A stretch of DNA of 64,000 nucleotides from Vitellaria paradoxa (taxonomy: Eukaryota > Streptophyta > Magnoliopsida > Ericales > Sapotaceae): positions 9,740,516 to 9,804,515 of the forward strand of contig CM034233.1 of the NCBI GenBank assembly GCA_019916065.1. The letters run 5' to 3'. Below, one piece after another: positions 36,182 through 47,200 of the stretch. The notes under the pieces were generated by a model that saw nothing but the letters and a program-made list of their open reading frames with translations, made no database searches and was not told the DNA's origin. The position numbers and the translations under genes are program-made. Positions within the stretch are counted from its first letter, which is position 1; every line of letters begins with the position of its first letter.

Positions 36182-37103
36182 ATGAATTTATCGGCTTCTG
36201 AATGCAGTAGCGGATGTGAGTCCGGTTGGACAATGTACTTGGATCAATCTTCAATTTCTGCAGATCACTTCCAGAAAGCCAATGGGAGGATTAAAGTTAA
36301 AGAAGGTTTTATTAGGTCGGGAAATTTGGAGGGCATTGATGAAGATCATGATGATGAAGGTTTGTCAATGGTGTCTGACGCATCGTCTGGGCCTCCACAT
36401 TTCCCAGAAGATGAAGATCGTAATTGCTTTCATGAAACTGCGTATTTTTGTTATGGTTCTTCTCACGAGCAAGCAGCAAATGAGAGAGAGACGAAGAAAA
36501 ACGGAAGTAAAGGACAGAGAGGCAAACAACACCATTCCTATCTTGATGATACTGCCAGCTCCTCTGTACATAGCTTTTCCAAGGCAAGTTCATAAATTCA
36601 ATACCGTCTGTATAAATTAAAAAAAAAAAAAAATCAGCGTATTCATGCGCAGTTTCCTAATTAATTAATGGATTGTTATATATATATATATATATATGTA
36701 TTTATACAGACGCCAATAGGTGGGGGTTCAATAGAGCATGCCTTGGGCTCCTCCACAACTCAATTGAAGGTCCAAATTTCTGATTATTGTCCTAATTTTC
36801 CTCTTTATAATCTGGGTTTTGTGTACAGAACATACACCTTGTTCTAGAGTAGTAGCATTGACTGATCAGCTTGTGAATACTTCTTGCAGGGGAAGAAATC
36901 TGCATTACAGAAGCACTTTGGTTTCTCTCGGTCATCTGTGTCAGGGAATCCAGCTTCAGGTGATGAGTCATATATATATCTATATATATAATTACAATAA
37001 ATATTTATTCCAATGCAATGCCATTTCATAGATCATTTGCTCAATAATGTCGCTAAAGCCTAAATTGGTCTCTCTTATCTCTCCGTCGACAGCCGACAGG
37101 TGA
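36182..37103 (+). CDS. SOFL: SOB FIVE-LIKE (SOFL) protein, about 180 aa, 4 exons
   Basis: SOFL proteins are small plant-specific proteins first linked to cytokinin levels and responses; their biochemical action is not settled. Exons: 36182-36583, 36710-36769, 36890-36959, 37093-37103. The protein starts MNLSASECSSGCESGWTMYL, carrying the N-terminal SOFL block ECSSGCESGWTMYLDQS, then the second block LSMVSDASSGPPHF (about residues 60-75), an acidic to basic middle, and a C-terminal KKSALQKHFGFSRSSVSGNP. The ATG follows a GA repeat and is the first in frame before the conserved block. Intron 1 uses a GC donor (CAAG|GCAAGT); without splicing the frame stops after KASS at 36595. The last coding exon would be only 11 bases (PAS|ADR stop), which is inference. 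Exon 1 is certain; exons 2-4 are likely. No membrane segment or signal peptide is seen. Confidence 0.85.
36584..36709 (+). other. GC-AG intron 1 of the SOFL gene
   Basis: The intron begins GCAAGTTC and ends TTTATACAG, leaving TTTTCCAAG|ACGCCAATAGG. It contains a (TA)n tract. The donor matches the GC-AG consensus, and the resulting phase leads on into the conserved C-terminal block in exon 3. Confidence 0.65.
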
Positions 37104-37502
37104 ATCATGAAGAGAAGTAGTAGTGTGATCTACTTACTACCCAGAAAAAAGAGAGAGAGAAATTGGCATGCAGAAAGAAGGCAGTGGATTTTCAAGTATC
37201 TTTTTTCCTTCTTTTCCTTTACCTGAAATATTTTCTTGTTATTCGAACTTTGTCAATGCAGTAGGAAACAACCTCAGAACATAGTTGTTAAAAACAAATA
37301 ATAATAATAAAATAAAATAAATTTCTCTGGTTTCAACTCCAAATAATATATTCATTTTCTTCTTTTGTCGTGACAATCCTCCTTTTTAGAGTTTGCCCCG
37401 TATGGTCTCCTCCGTAGAGAATCAGTACTTAAATGAATTAAATACCTCTAAGAATTCATTGCAAAATTAAGCTAAGTTTGAACGAAATTTACAGTTTATT
37501 TA
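37104..37502. other. 3' flank of the SOFL gene
   Basis: Probably the 3' untranslated region and downstream AT-rich DNA. No further gene signal. Confidence 0.5.
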
Positions 37503-37832
37503 GGTCTCATTTGGTTTATTTTTTTATTTTTTATTTTTTATTTTTGTTTTTAATTTTCTGTTTTAAGCACCTTTGTCATTTTGTCATTTTGAAAACAAAG
37601 AAAACAGGTACAATACATTTGGTCACTTGTATTTTTAAAATTTATTTTTAAAAAATAAAAAATGAGTTTACACATAAAATGAAAAATGGCCAAAAGTCAT
37701 TTGAACGTTTTCAGCTTAAAATAAAAAAAAATTTCAAAATAAAGAAAACAAAATATCTTTTATTTCCTTGTTTTGAGCATACAACAGAAAATAGAAAACA
37801 AAAAATAAAAAATTAAACTAAATGCTACCTTA
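37503..37832. mobile_element. MITE-like element, family M2 copy 1
   Basis: Inverted ends: GGTCTCATTTGGTTTATTTT on the left, and TAAGGTAGCATTTAGTTTAA from the right end reversed. The interior words TTTTTGTTTTTAATTTTCTG and AAAATAAAAAATGAGTTTAC recur in the copy at 38833-39165. Confidence 0.6.
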
Positions 37833-38497
37833 GTTTTTAAATTTGATTTAATCTCAACTCGATATAAATTTAAAACGGTATATGGTAATGAAATCAATCA
37901 AACTTTAAAATGATTAAGTTACTTAAACTCTACCCAATTAAAGTTTGAGTCAAAAATTTAATAAAATAATTTTAAATACCAAGTAAAATTTTTAAACCAA
38001 ACATTATTAGCTAATTATCCGATTTAACTCGGCTTGACTCGTTTCTCACCGGAGGAAAAGGAAAGCATGTAACTAAAAGAAGACAAATGATATGAAAGGC
38101 TGAAATACCATCAAACTAGAAGTGGTTTGATGAACAGCCAAGGAAACCTTTGGCTGAAGGCAACTAGTGCATGTGGTCCTAGCTCTGCGGCAGCATTAAT
38201 TAATTTTCCAATAAATACTGAAATACCGCACGCACACACACAGATATGTGTGTGTGTGTTCCTGCAGTTAAGCAGAGTCTTCTTCAATGCGCACATGGGC
38301 ACATGCACCGCCTCATCACATTATCATCGATCAAGTGCAGGCCCAAGAAAGAAAACGCGTGACCCCTCAAAATTTTCTTTATTAGGGCTCTGTTTTTATT
38401 ATATAGAAACAAACACGGCCTAGAATTGTTAGGCTAGGTGAGGTGATAAACAAATGGAGGAGGCGGAGTGTCTTCTTAACCTTAAAACAGATATCTC

Positions 38498-38669
38498 CAT
38501 TTGGAGTTCTCAAAAAAAAAAAAAAATCTTACAAATCTCTATAAATACGAATTACGAGATAATAAATTTTAAATTTTTTACTCATTGTAAAAATTTTACA
38601 AAAATTACGAGACATTTACTTTTACAATTTTATACCATTTTATACAATTTTATATAACTCCAAACACGC
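38498..38669. mobile_element. MITE-like AT-rich element with TTTGGAGTT ends
   Basis: The left end CATTTGGAGTT is inverted at the right as AACTCCAAACACG. The interior is AT-rich and non-coding. A stretch at 24447-24577 has the same kind of ends. Confidence 0.5.
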
Positions 38670-38832
38670 TCACCCATGATTTCTCACCAAGCTTAGATAT
38701 CAAAAGACTTTATTTTCAACCAAGGCAACAAGGAATCGATGTGTACCGTTAAATTTTTTTTTTTTAATTTTTTTGGAAGTATTTATTAATGTACACTATG
38801 TATTAATAGGGTTCTCAAATTTTGAAAAATCT

Positions 38833-39165
38833 TATGAGCCATTTGGTTTATTTTTTTATTTTTTAACTTCTATTTTTGTTTTTACTTTCTGTTTTAAGCT
38901 CATTTTTTGTTTTGTATTTAAAAAAAAAATAGCTTAAAACTTATTTGGTTACTTGTGTTTTCAAAATTTATTTTCGAAAACAGAAAATAAATTTACACAT
39001 AAAATAAAAAATGACAAAAAATCGTTTTGAGAATTTTTAACAAAAGTAAAAAAAAAATTCAAAATAAGAAAAATAAAATATTTCCTATTTCTTCATTTTA
39101 AAATTTTTAATACGTAAAATAAAGATAAAAAATAAAATATAAAAAAGTAAACTAAATGTCACCTT
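38833..39165. mobile_element. MITE-like element, family M2 copy 2
   Basis: It begins GAGCCATTTGGTTTATTTTT and ends AAACTAAATGTCACCTTA, mirroring the ends of the copy at 37503. Shared interior: TTTACTTTCTGTTTTAAGCTC and ACAGAAAATAAATTTACACA-like words. The two copies are in the same orientation, 1.3 kb apart. Confidence 0.6.
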
Positions 39166-39367
39166 AACTTTATATTTTCAAAATATGAAAAAGTTTTCAC
39201 TAGGTCCACTTTCAAATATATGACCACTCCACCAGACAATCCCCCCCCCCCCCAATGTATGACAGTGCTTGCTTGTTGAGAATGTGAATTAATTTATATG
39301 AATCTTTCTAATTTCTATGGTATTCTCTTACTTCTCTACTCAACCACCAGCATGTGTGGGTGGATAG

Positions 39368-39371
<4 letters not shown>

Positions 39372-39401
<30 letters not shown>
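39372..39401. repeat. (TA)n microsatellite
   Basis: About 15 uninterrupted TA units. Confidence 0.9.
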
Positions 39402-39404
<3 letters not shown>

Positions 39405-39515
39405 ATCCAAAGGCAATTATTGATTTTTTTTGATTGGTAAGTTGGGGGAGAGTACCCCGGGTCGGGTTAATGAAGAGACAGGAGAGACTTTTACCACTCA
39501 GTCACAAGCAATCAT

Positions 39516-39671
39516 CGCAATTATTGATTTTGTTTTTTTTTTTTTTTTTTGGTGATTTCTCTTGTTTTTTTTTTTTTTGGTAATTTTGATTTCGCAATTA
39601 TTGATTTTGTTTTTTTTTTTTTTTTTTTGGTGATTTCTCTTGTTTTTTTTTTTTTTGGTAATTTTGATTTT
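39516..39671. repeat. 77-bp tandem duplication with T-runs
   Basis: CGCAATTATTGATTTTG, a long T-run, GGTGATTTCTCTTG, a second T-run and GGTAATTTTGATTT occur twice in direct succession. Confidence 0.9.
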
Positions 39672-39947
39672 GCTTTGGTGGGATTCCTTCAAAATCTTCG
39701 TTTATGTAATGACTTGGATTTATTGTGAAAAAAAAAAGAAAAAAAATAAGACAATACACACACACACAATATATATATATATATATCTATTATACAAGGA
39801 AATTCATTGTTTGGATTTGATATTTATGTGTGAGAGAGAGAGAGTGTGGGGGGGGGAGTGAGGGAGGGCAGAGAGTAGAGGTGGGGGTGGGCCACGCGGG
39901 GGTTGGGTGGGGGTGTGGGGTGGGTTTGTTAAGAAGTTAGGATTTTT

Positions 39948-40563
39948 TAGGGATGTCAAATATACCCGTACCCGGTGGGTACCCGTTTCACCCGCCCCGT
40001 TCGAGGAGGGTATGGGAATGTTAATAGCGGGGACGGGGACGGGTATGGAGATTTGAAATGTTACCCGCACGGGTATGGGGACGGGGACGGGTAGGATAGT
40101 CCCCACCCCGCCCCGTACCCGTTTAAATATTTTTTTGTTAATTTTGTTGGCGTGGTGACTCCTTTAGAAGTCCCACATCGATTTCTCACAAAGAAGTGAA
40201 GGTCTTGTGAGATTATAAATAAAGACCACTTCATATTTGGTTAAGTGCATCAGTCAAAGTCAAATATTATATATATATTTTTAATTTTTATTTAATATAT
40301 ATATGTAATAAATTTTTTTATTTAATATATATAATATTTATAATAATTTTAAATATTTATTTTATACACATAACATATAATTTGTAATAATTAATATACT
40401 TGGCGGGTAAACGGGAATGGAGATGGGGAATTCATTATTTTGTGGGGACGGGTATGGGGAAAATTTTTTTTCCCGAAACGGGGATGGAGACGGGGACGGG
40501 TAAGGGTATTGCTAAACGGGGACGGGGACGGGGAAGGTCATACCCGCCCCGTTGACATCCCTA
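39948..40563. mobile_element. Non-autonomous hAT-type element, 616 bp
   Basis: Terminal inverted repeat TAGGGATGTCAA (left) and TTGACATCCCTA (right), flanked by a perfect 8-bp target duplication GGATTTTT (39940-39947 and 40564-40571). Both subterminal regions are packed with GGGGACGGGGACGGGTA-type words on both strands, a usual hAT subterminal pattern where transposase binds repeats. The interior is AT-rich with no coding capacity. Confidence 0.9.
40169..40220 (+). promoter_or_regulatory. USE-like box plus TATA box inside the hAT element
   Basis: AGTCCCACATCG (40169-40180) matches the upstream sequence element of plant snRNA promoters (RTCCCACATCG). A TATAAAT lies at 40214-40220, 33 bp after it, the spacing known for RNA polymerase II-type plant snRNA genes. 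No snRNA sequence follows, so function is unproven; it may be the remnant of an LTR or other promoter caught in the element. Confidence 0.45.
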
Positions 40564-40571
40564 GGATTTTT

Positions 40572-42858
40572 TAAGATGAATTAATTTTTTTAAATAAATA
40601 TAATAAATAAATAAGAATAGTTAATTTATTATTATAATTAATTTTAAAAAACTTAAATTTGGTCAGAATTATTTTTTTTCCCCCCACTTTAATTGTCTTT
40701 TTTTTTTGAACAAATACTTTAGTTGGGATGGGTTTGTTAAGGAGTTGGGTTTTTTTAAGGTAAATTAAATAAGAATAATTAATTAACTATATAATAAATA
40801 ATAATTAATTTTAAATACATATAGTTTTACACTATTAATTTTAAATAATTTGAATAAGTATATTTTTAACTGTTATTTAATGGTCAGAATTATTTTTTTC
40901 TCCCACTTTAGTTGTCTTATTAATTTTAAATAATTTGAATTGGTATATTTTTAACTGTTATTTAATGGTCAGGATTATTTTTTTCTTTCCACTTTAGTTA
41001 TCTTTTCCGTCACTTTACAAAAAAAATACACTCTTATTTTTATCTCCAACATACAAAGACCAAAACCATTAGAAAACTGAATTTTTTTTCAAATACAAAC
41101 AAATTATAACAATTAATTTATTATATAATAAATAATAATTAATTAAAAATAATTTAAATTTTCATATTTTTATTTATTGGTCAGAATTATTTTTTCATCT
41201 CCACTTTAATTATTTTTTGGTCACTTAACAGATTTTAATTAAAGGAGTGTTTGGTTAGTTAAAGTTTGATTAAAAGATACGATAAAAATATAAAGATTTG
41301 ATATAAAAATTTTATTAAAAAAGAAAAAAAGTTAAAAATTGATAATTTTTAATTAATTTTTATCAATCAAATAGGCCATAAATAATAAAATAAGTATAAA
41401 TAAATAAAGTAAAATAAGAATAATTAATTTTAAATACTTTCACTTTTATACTATTTGTGTTATTTCTCTGTAGTAGTAAAAAAAAATCTAAGGCGAGTGT
41501 ATGGTTGGAGAAAAAAACAATAATAGCACAAAAATTTTAATGAAAAACAATAATAGTAAAAATTGATAATTTTGATAAATTAAACATTCGAAATTTATTT
41601 GAATTTTACAAATAACAGTTTATTATATTTTATATTATTTATATTTTTCATCATATATTTTACGTTCTCTTAATTTTCAACCGTGATCAAATATTTTACA
41701 AAACATACTAATTAAGTAGCAATACAGAATGAACTTCATTAACAACATACCAACACCATTAGAAAATTATTTTTTTTAAATACATACAAATTAGAATAAT
41801 TAATTTATTATATAATAAATAATAATTAATTTTAAATTATTTAAATTTTTATATTTTTAACTGCTGAATTTATTTATTGGTCAGAATTATTTTTTTCTAT
41901 CCACTTTAATTATTTTTCGGTCACTTTACATAAAAATATACTCTTAATTTTCTCCCCATTTTAGAATTTTTTATATATGTTTTTAAAATATTTTTTTATA
42001 TGAATGAATATTAAACAAAGTTAACTAAGTTTTAAGAAATAATATTTAAAATTTAATTTGATTGTACTTAAATTAAATTTTAAAAATTAAAAATAATATT
42101 CATTTGATTTATTTTGTTGATTTGATAATTGTGTACATGGCGTGGGAAGCGACAGATAATGGGTAGAAGGGCATTCTTTCTTTTTCTGAGATAAGAAGAG
42201 GTGCCATGCAAAAAATATTGATGCATTAAAATTTTATTTTAATTATAAATTTAAATTTGAATTCTTTACAAGTCAAATTATATTTTCGTGCCATTGACAC
42301 GGGTAATACCTAATTTATGTAAATGCTTCACGGCTTTGTTTCCTAACAATCCCTATCCCTTCATGGGACTACCCCCCAGCTGTCATGATAATAATAAAGC
42401 TAAATAATCATATTTCATTCTCTGTTAGGCTGAAAAACACAAAGGAGGCATTTGGTAACATAATTTTTAATTAAAAAATTATTAACTTTTAATTTTTAAG
42501 CGTTTGACAAATCGCTAATTTTTGTCACTTATCTACTTTATTACAATAACTTCTCAACTCAAAAGTTATTAAAAATTGTTAAAAATTACCAAAAGCAATT
42601 AAAAATTACCAAAAATTATTAAAAGTAATCAAAAATTTTATCAAACACTCAAAAATTATAAAAAGTTGCTAAAAATTATTATTTATTTTACCAAATACAC
42701 TAAAAATTATAACTAATAACTTTTAATTAAAAAATATTAAAAATTATTAAAAATTGTGACTTCAAACGGTCCAAATATGCATGGTTTGTAATAATCGTGC
42801 TTGATGCTACTTGGACTTCTAGTCCAGTAATTTTCATAATCTGCGTATGGCCTAAGTA
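40572..42858. other. AT-rich intergenic DNA with a local dispersed repeat
   Basis: The word GGTCAGAATTATTTTTT followed by (C/T)CCACTTTA(A/G)TT(A/G)T recurs at about 40660, 40883, 40966, 41175 and 41876. It is often joined to TCACTTTACA and to a preceding ATAATAAATAATAATTAATT stretch. A MITE-like AT-rich stretch (GGCATTTGGTAAC ... TTCAAACGGTCC) lies at about 42446-42772. No gene. Confidence 0.65.
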
Positions 42859-43234
42859 CTAGTTCTTTCGAAAAATTGTATTTAAGTCATACTTTATAAT
42901 CTTTTAAGACTATTAGTCATATAAAAAAAAAGTATTGCTTTTAAGTCACATTAATGTAGCAAGTTTTGTGTTTAAGTCACACTTTTGAGTGGGTCCACGA
43001 GTTTGTTTTAAATATAGTTTCTAATATACCGATAATATCCTTTATTTATATAACTAAGTTACACAAGTTATTTCCGAAAATTTCGGGAATCACGTGAAGA
43101 TATGGTTTACCGAGAATCACGCTTCTTTTGTTTTTTTTTTTTTTTCCTTCCTTATTTTCAGTTTCATTATTTACAGTTTTAGTCATAAAGATATGAAGAG
43201 TTTATTTGGCCTATCTTCTTCATAGATTGATTTT

Positions 43235-43760
43235 GCCATTTGGCGTTTTGAGCTATTTTCAAAACAGTATCGGTACTGTTTCAAAAAATATGATAATATT
43301 GGCTCGTATGGTTGGTTTATGTTATATATCGATTGATATTTTTTAGGCAGTATGAAAACAGTACTAGTTCAAAACAGTACCAGTACTGTTTTATCGATCC
43401 TGTTTTTAAAATAGCACCATGAATAATTATAAGCAAATGATGAGTTTTAAGGGCAAGAGAAATCTATGGGGTCGATTGACGTTTTGAACTATCTTCAAAA
43501 CAGTACCGGTACTGTTTCGAAAAATATGATGATGTTGGCTCGTATCGTTGGTTTGTGTTATGTATCGATTAATGTTTTTTAGGCAGTATGAAAATAATAC
43601 CGATCTAAAACAGTACTGGTATTGTTTTATCGGTACTGTTTTCAAAACAGCACCATGAATTATAAGCAGATAACAAGTTTTGGGCAAAAGAAATCCATGG
43701 AGTTGATTAGTATTTTGAGCTATCTTCAAAACAATACCGGTACTGTTTCAAAATCAGAAA
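43235..43760. repeat. Tandem array of about 235-240 bp units with CAGTACCGGTACTG palindromes
   Basis: About 2.2 units. Each contains TTTTGAGCTAT(C/T)TTCAAAAC, then the palindrome ACAGTACCGGTACTGT or a one-base variant, then TGTTGGCTCGTATCGTTGGT, TTTTTTAGGCAGTATGAAAA and AGCACCATGAAT. Every unit start repeats the palindrome (about 43264, 43499, 43732). Confidence 0.8.
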
Positions 43761-43789
43761 AAATAAATATACTTAGGAATGATGATCGA

Positions 43790-44035
43790 TTTAGGTTTTT
43801 CCCAAAAAGTTTGATTTTGTTTCCAAAAATCGATTTTGCTTGCTTTGTAAAGAAGATCGAAAGTCGCGGAATTAGGTTTTCCCCAGTTTTGATTTTATTT
43901 CCAAAAATCGATTTTACTTACTTTGTAAAGAAGATGGAAAGTCGCGGAATTAGGTTTTTTCTCAAACAGTTTTGATTTTATTTTCAAAAATCAGTTTTGC
44001 TTGTTTTGTAAAGAAGATAGAAAATCACAGAAGTT
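43790..44035. repeat. Tandem array of about 86-bp units
   Basis: About 2.8 units, each with AGTTTTGATTTTATTTCCAA, AAATCGATTTT(A/G)CTT and TTTGTAAAGAAGAT(G/C)GAAAG, then TCGCGGAATTAGG. The frame stays open over two units (KIDFACFVKKIESRGIRF-like repeats), which I take as a by-product of an unstopped repeat rather than a gene. Confidence 0.8.
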
Positions 44036-44221
44036 ATGAGTGAAGTGTGCACTATTTTCAGATAAAATTGACAATTTTGAAATGTAGTGAAAAATGCGTG
44101 ATATCATTTTTTATCTTTTTGTTGCAAGTGTAATTTATTTACAAACAAATTTTTTGGATATGACTTAAATCCTTATAAGTCCATAATAGTGACCGGCCTC
44201 CAAAAACTCCTAGTTCTTTCG

Positions 44222-47200
44222 TAATCAATCCAACACATCAATTGTGATCAATACAAATGACTTAAAAAAAAAAAAAAAAGACAAGTCAAATCTTATACTA
44301 TACATATAATGATGACACAATATACATATTTCCCCTTTTAAAAAAAAAATTAGACATGGTTCAACCTGTCATTACAATGATAGAAACATCAACTCTTTCT
44401 AGTCTGCGAAGAACCAGAAAGAGAGAGAAAGAGGGAGAGAGAGAGAGAGGGTAACAAGTGGCACGACTAAACAAAAATGCAAATACTGACGAATGAAGGA
44501 TAAACATCAAGAGCTTATTAAAGAACAGTTTTGAGGCTTCCAATAAGGGATTAAAGAATAATTTACCAAGTACCACCAAAAGATTATGCAGATAATGATA
44601 AGTCTCTCAAAGCCTTGGAAGCAGTTTCTGCACTTCCAACCAAAATTTAACAAGTCATGCACTTGGATTTGAACCCGCAGTTTAGGCCATGTTTGGGGAT
44701 CCCAATATATATATATATATATTTTAAGCATTCGGTAGAAAACATTTCAATGTCCTAGAAAATGGATTTAATGCCCTCAACAGATTGTACAAGTTTGAAT
44801 GGACTAGTTGTCCTCTTAACTAAATTATCCCAAAAAAAAAAAAAAAAATACTGTCTTGTTCCCTTATGCATTAACACACATATGTATATAGATATATGTA
44901 GGCATTCATCAATAACAAGTTTTGACTCACCCATATATCTAGATATATAATGTATATGCTAATCTTAATTGCTTTCACCTACCAGCCCTCAAAACATTTT
45001 ACCTCCTCCCAAAATAAAGTTATTGTGTTCATCTGAAACCAGCAAAAGCTTGACAGAATGCCCAACCCTCGTGGGAAAAGTGAGCATCCATCGGTTCGGT
45101 CTTATGATGCAGTAAATTGAACCAAAAATATTTCAATTTTCATAAATGAAATCAAATCGGATGAATAATAATAATAATAAATTACTTAGTTCGAATTTCA
45201 AAATATTCCATTATATATTTTAGCATTCTGTTGGTTTAATATTAACACATACATATTTTAGGGTGCGTTTAATTTGTTAAGAATAACTAAAAAATTTTAA
45301 AAATTTTTAAAAATTCTTAAGAGTTATTCACTTTTTTTTAATACGCGAATTACGAATTCATAAATTATCTCACTCTATCTTATTTTATTTTATTTTTTGC
45401 TATTCCAAATGGACCTTTAATATATTCTTGTAAAATATGAATAATTCATTTTATTTGATTTTATTTTTCTAAACATGGAATAGAAAACCAAATTTGCATA
45501 ATTTTATAAGGGAGGCAATTAAATTAACTAAATAAATCACCGCTTAAACTAAATATAAATGATTCCATTCAAAAATTCAGTTTTAACCGACTTTTTTTTT
45601 TTTTTTTATCATTACTAGCTCGTTGGCTAACTGCAGTTTCAAATTTAACTAATCCTTCAACATCAACGTCGGAGGAAAGAAAACAGGCCAATTGTATGTT
45701 TGGAACATGTCGAATTGAAACGAGAAAGCAAAATGAGACAAATTCTTGGGGAAAAATTATTATTATTAATGATTTTGCAGACAAAAGGAAAGAATGACGA
45801 GACGGAAAATAATGTCCTCCTAAGTTCGTAAAGAAAAGTGAAAATAAGAAAATAATATTTACTTGATTTTTCAAAGGGAAAGTGAATAAAAAAAAAGAAA
45901 GAAAAGAAAAAAATCTCTTGAAATTTCCCACCTTTCGGAAGGGGGAAAAATCCCTCTAAATGCAAGTACTTTAATATTGTTTCCTTACTTTTTTATTTTT
46001 TTATTTCATTAAGAATAAGTACAAATATATCTTAACTATATATCTGCATTGTGAATTTATTTAAATTGTGCTTTAATCAAGGATTTGTCAAATAAAGAAA
46101 AGGAAAGGCAAGTAAAATAAATTTGAAATTACTTCTCATTTTTAGTTTTTGATAATAAATAAAAAACAAAAACATATTTTTTATATTTTTATAAGCTTTT
46201 CTAAATCATTCAAATAAAGATATACATTTAAAATTTTTCATTTTCCTCCTCTTTTTTCCTTTCTCTTTAATAAAGGAAAAAGAAAGAGAATGAAATAAAT
46301 TTTTTTTTTCTTTTAGTTGGAAAATAAAAGAAAAAAGTATGACAGTTAAAAAAAAAAAAAAACATTAAAGTAGAGAGGAAGCTCTTCCAAATTGAAAGGT
46401 GCATTAAATATCTATGTTATCTTTATCTTTCCCTTCGTTCCTTTTTTGTTTTTGTTTTTCTTTTCACCAAATCAACAATCCAAACACACCCTAAATTAAG
46501 AAAAGGGCCCCATTGTATAAACAAATCAATGATATCTGCAAGATCACGTTTGCCAGCTGATTTGCTGGTACCATAGACGGAGACTCGAAAGAGACGGTGA
46601 TATTTGGACCCCATTGATTTGTCGTCTTAAACGATAGAATTGGAGGGTTTTATTTCTCATGGATATCTCATTTTCAAGATAATTTAACTTTTCCTACATA
46701 TTGCCTTTTCTACGTCACCACAATTCGACGGGAAAATTATATTAGAATTTGTTACCTAACCAGAGACAAGACATATTTCTTTATAGCACCCAGGGTTCTG
46801 TCATTATAGGACTTGGAAAACAATAGATACACGTAACTCCAACTAAAATTCTACCGGCAGGTTCCTCCCCCCAAAATAAATAAATAAAATAACTACCGGC
46901 ACAGATATTTCAAATACTTCGAATTTTGAGCATGATATTCCCAGCCTCCACCAGCAAGCAGTACCAGAGTGAATCCTAACTTTTCGATCTATTTATAAAG
47001 GGTCAGAACTCGTCAAAAAATGAGACGTAATTAATGCTGTTTAATCACTACCATGAGATTTCACACGTTGAAACCGTTATTGATGAATTGGACAAGTAAA
47101 TCCAACTCAGATCTTTGAAATTTCAAAATGTGAACACACCAGTTGCTGATAATATGATAAGTGGATCACAATAATGTAGCAATTATCAAATTTGTCTCTA

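Larger units (their letters stand above)
42871..44209. mobile_element. Tandem-repeat-rich block flanked by a 12-bp direct repeat
   Basis: CTAGTTCTTTCG occurs at 42859-42870 and at 44210-44221, exactly bracketing a 1339-bp block unlike its flanks. TTTAAGTCATA occurs near the left end and, inverted, near the right end. Inside lie two separate tandem arrays. It may be a non-autonomous transposon (Mutator-type elements make 9-11 bp duplications), but no long terminal inverted repeat was found. Confidence 0.4.

Noticed and set aside
43622..43975. 117-residue frame with repeated FPKIDF...VKKIESRGIRF segments
   Set aside because: The repeats follow the 86-bp DNA units exactly and the frame is lost in the third unit; there is no evidence of protein selection.
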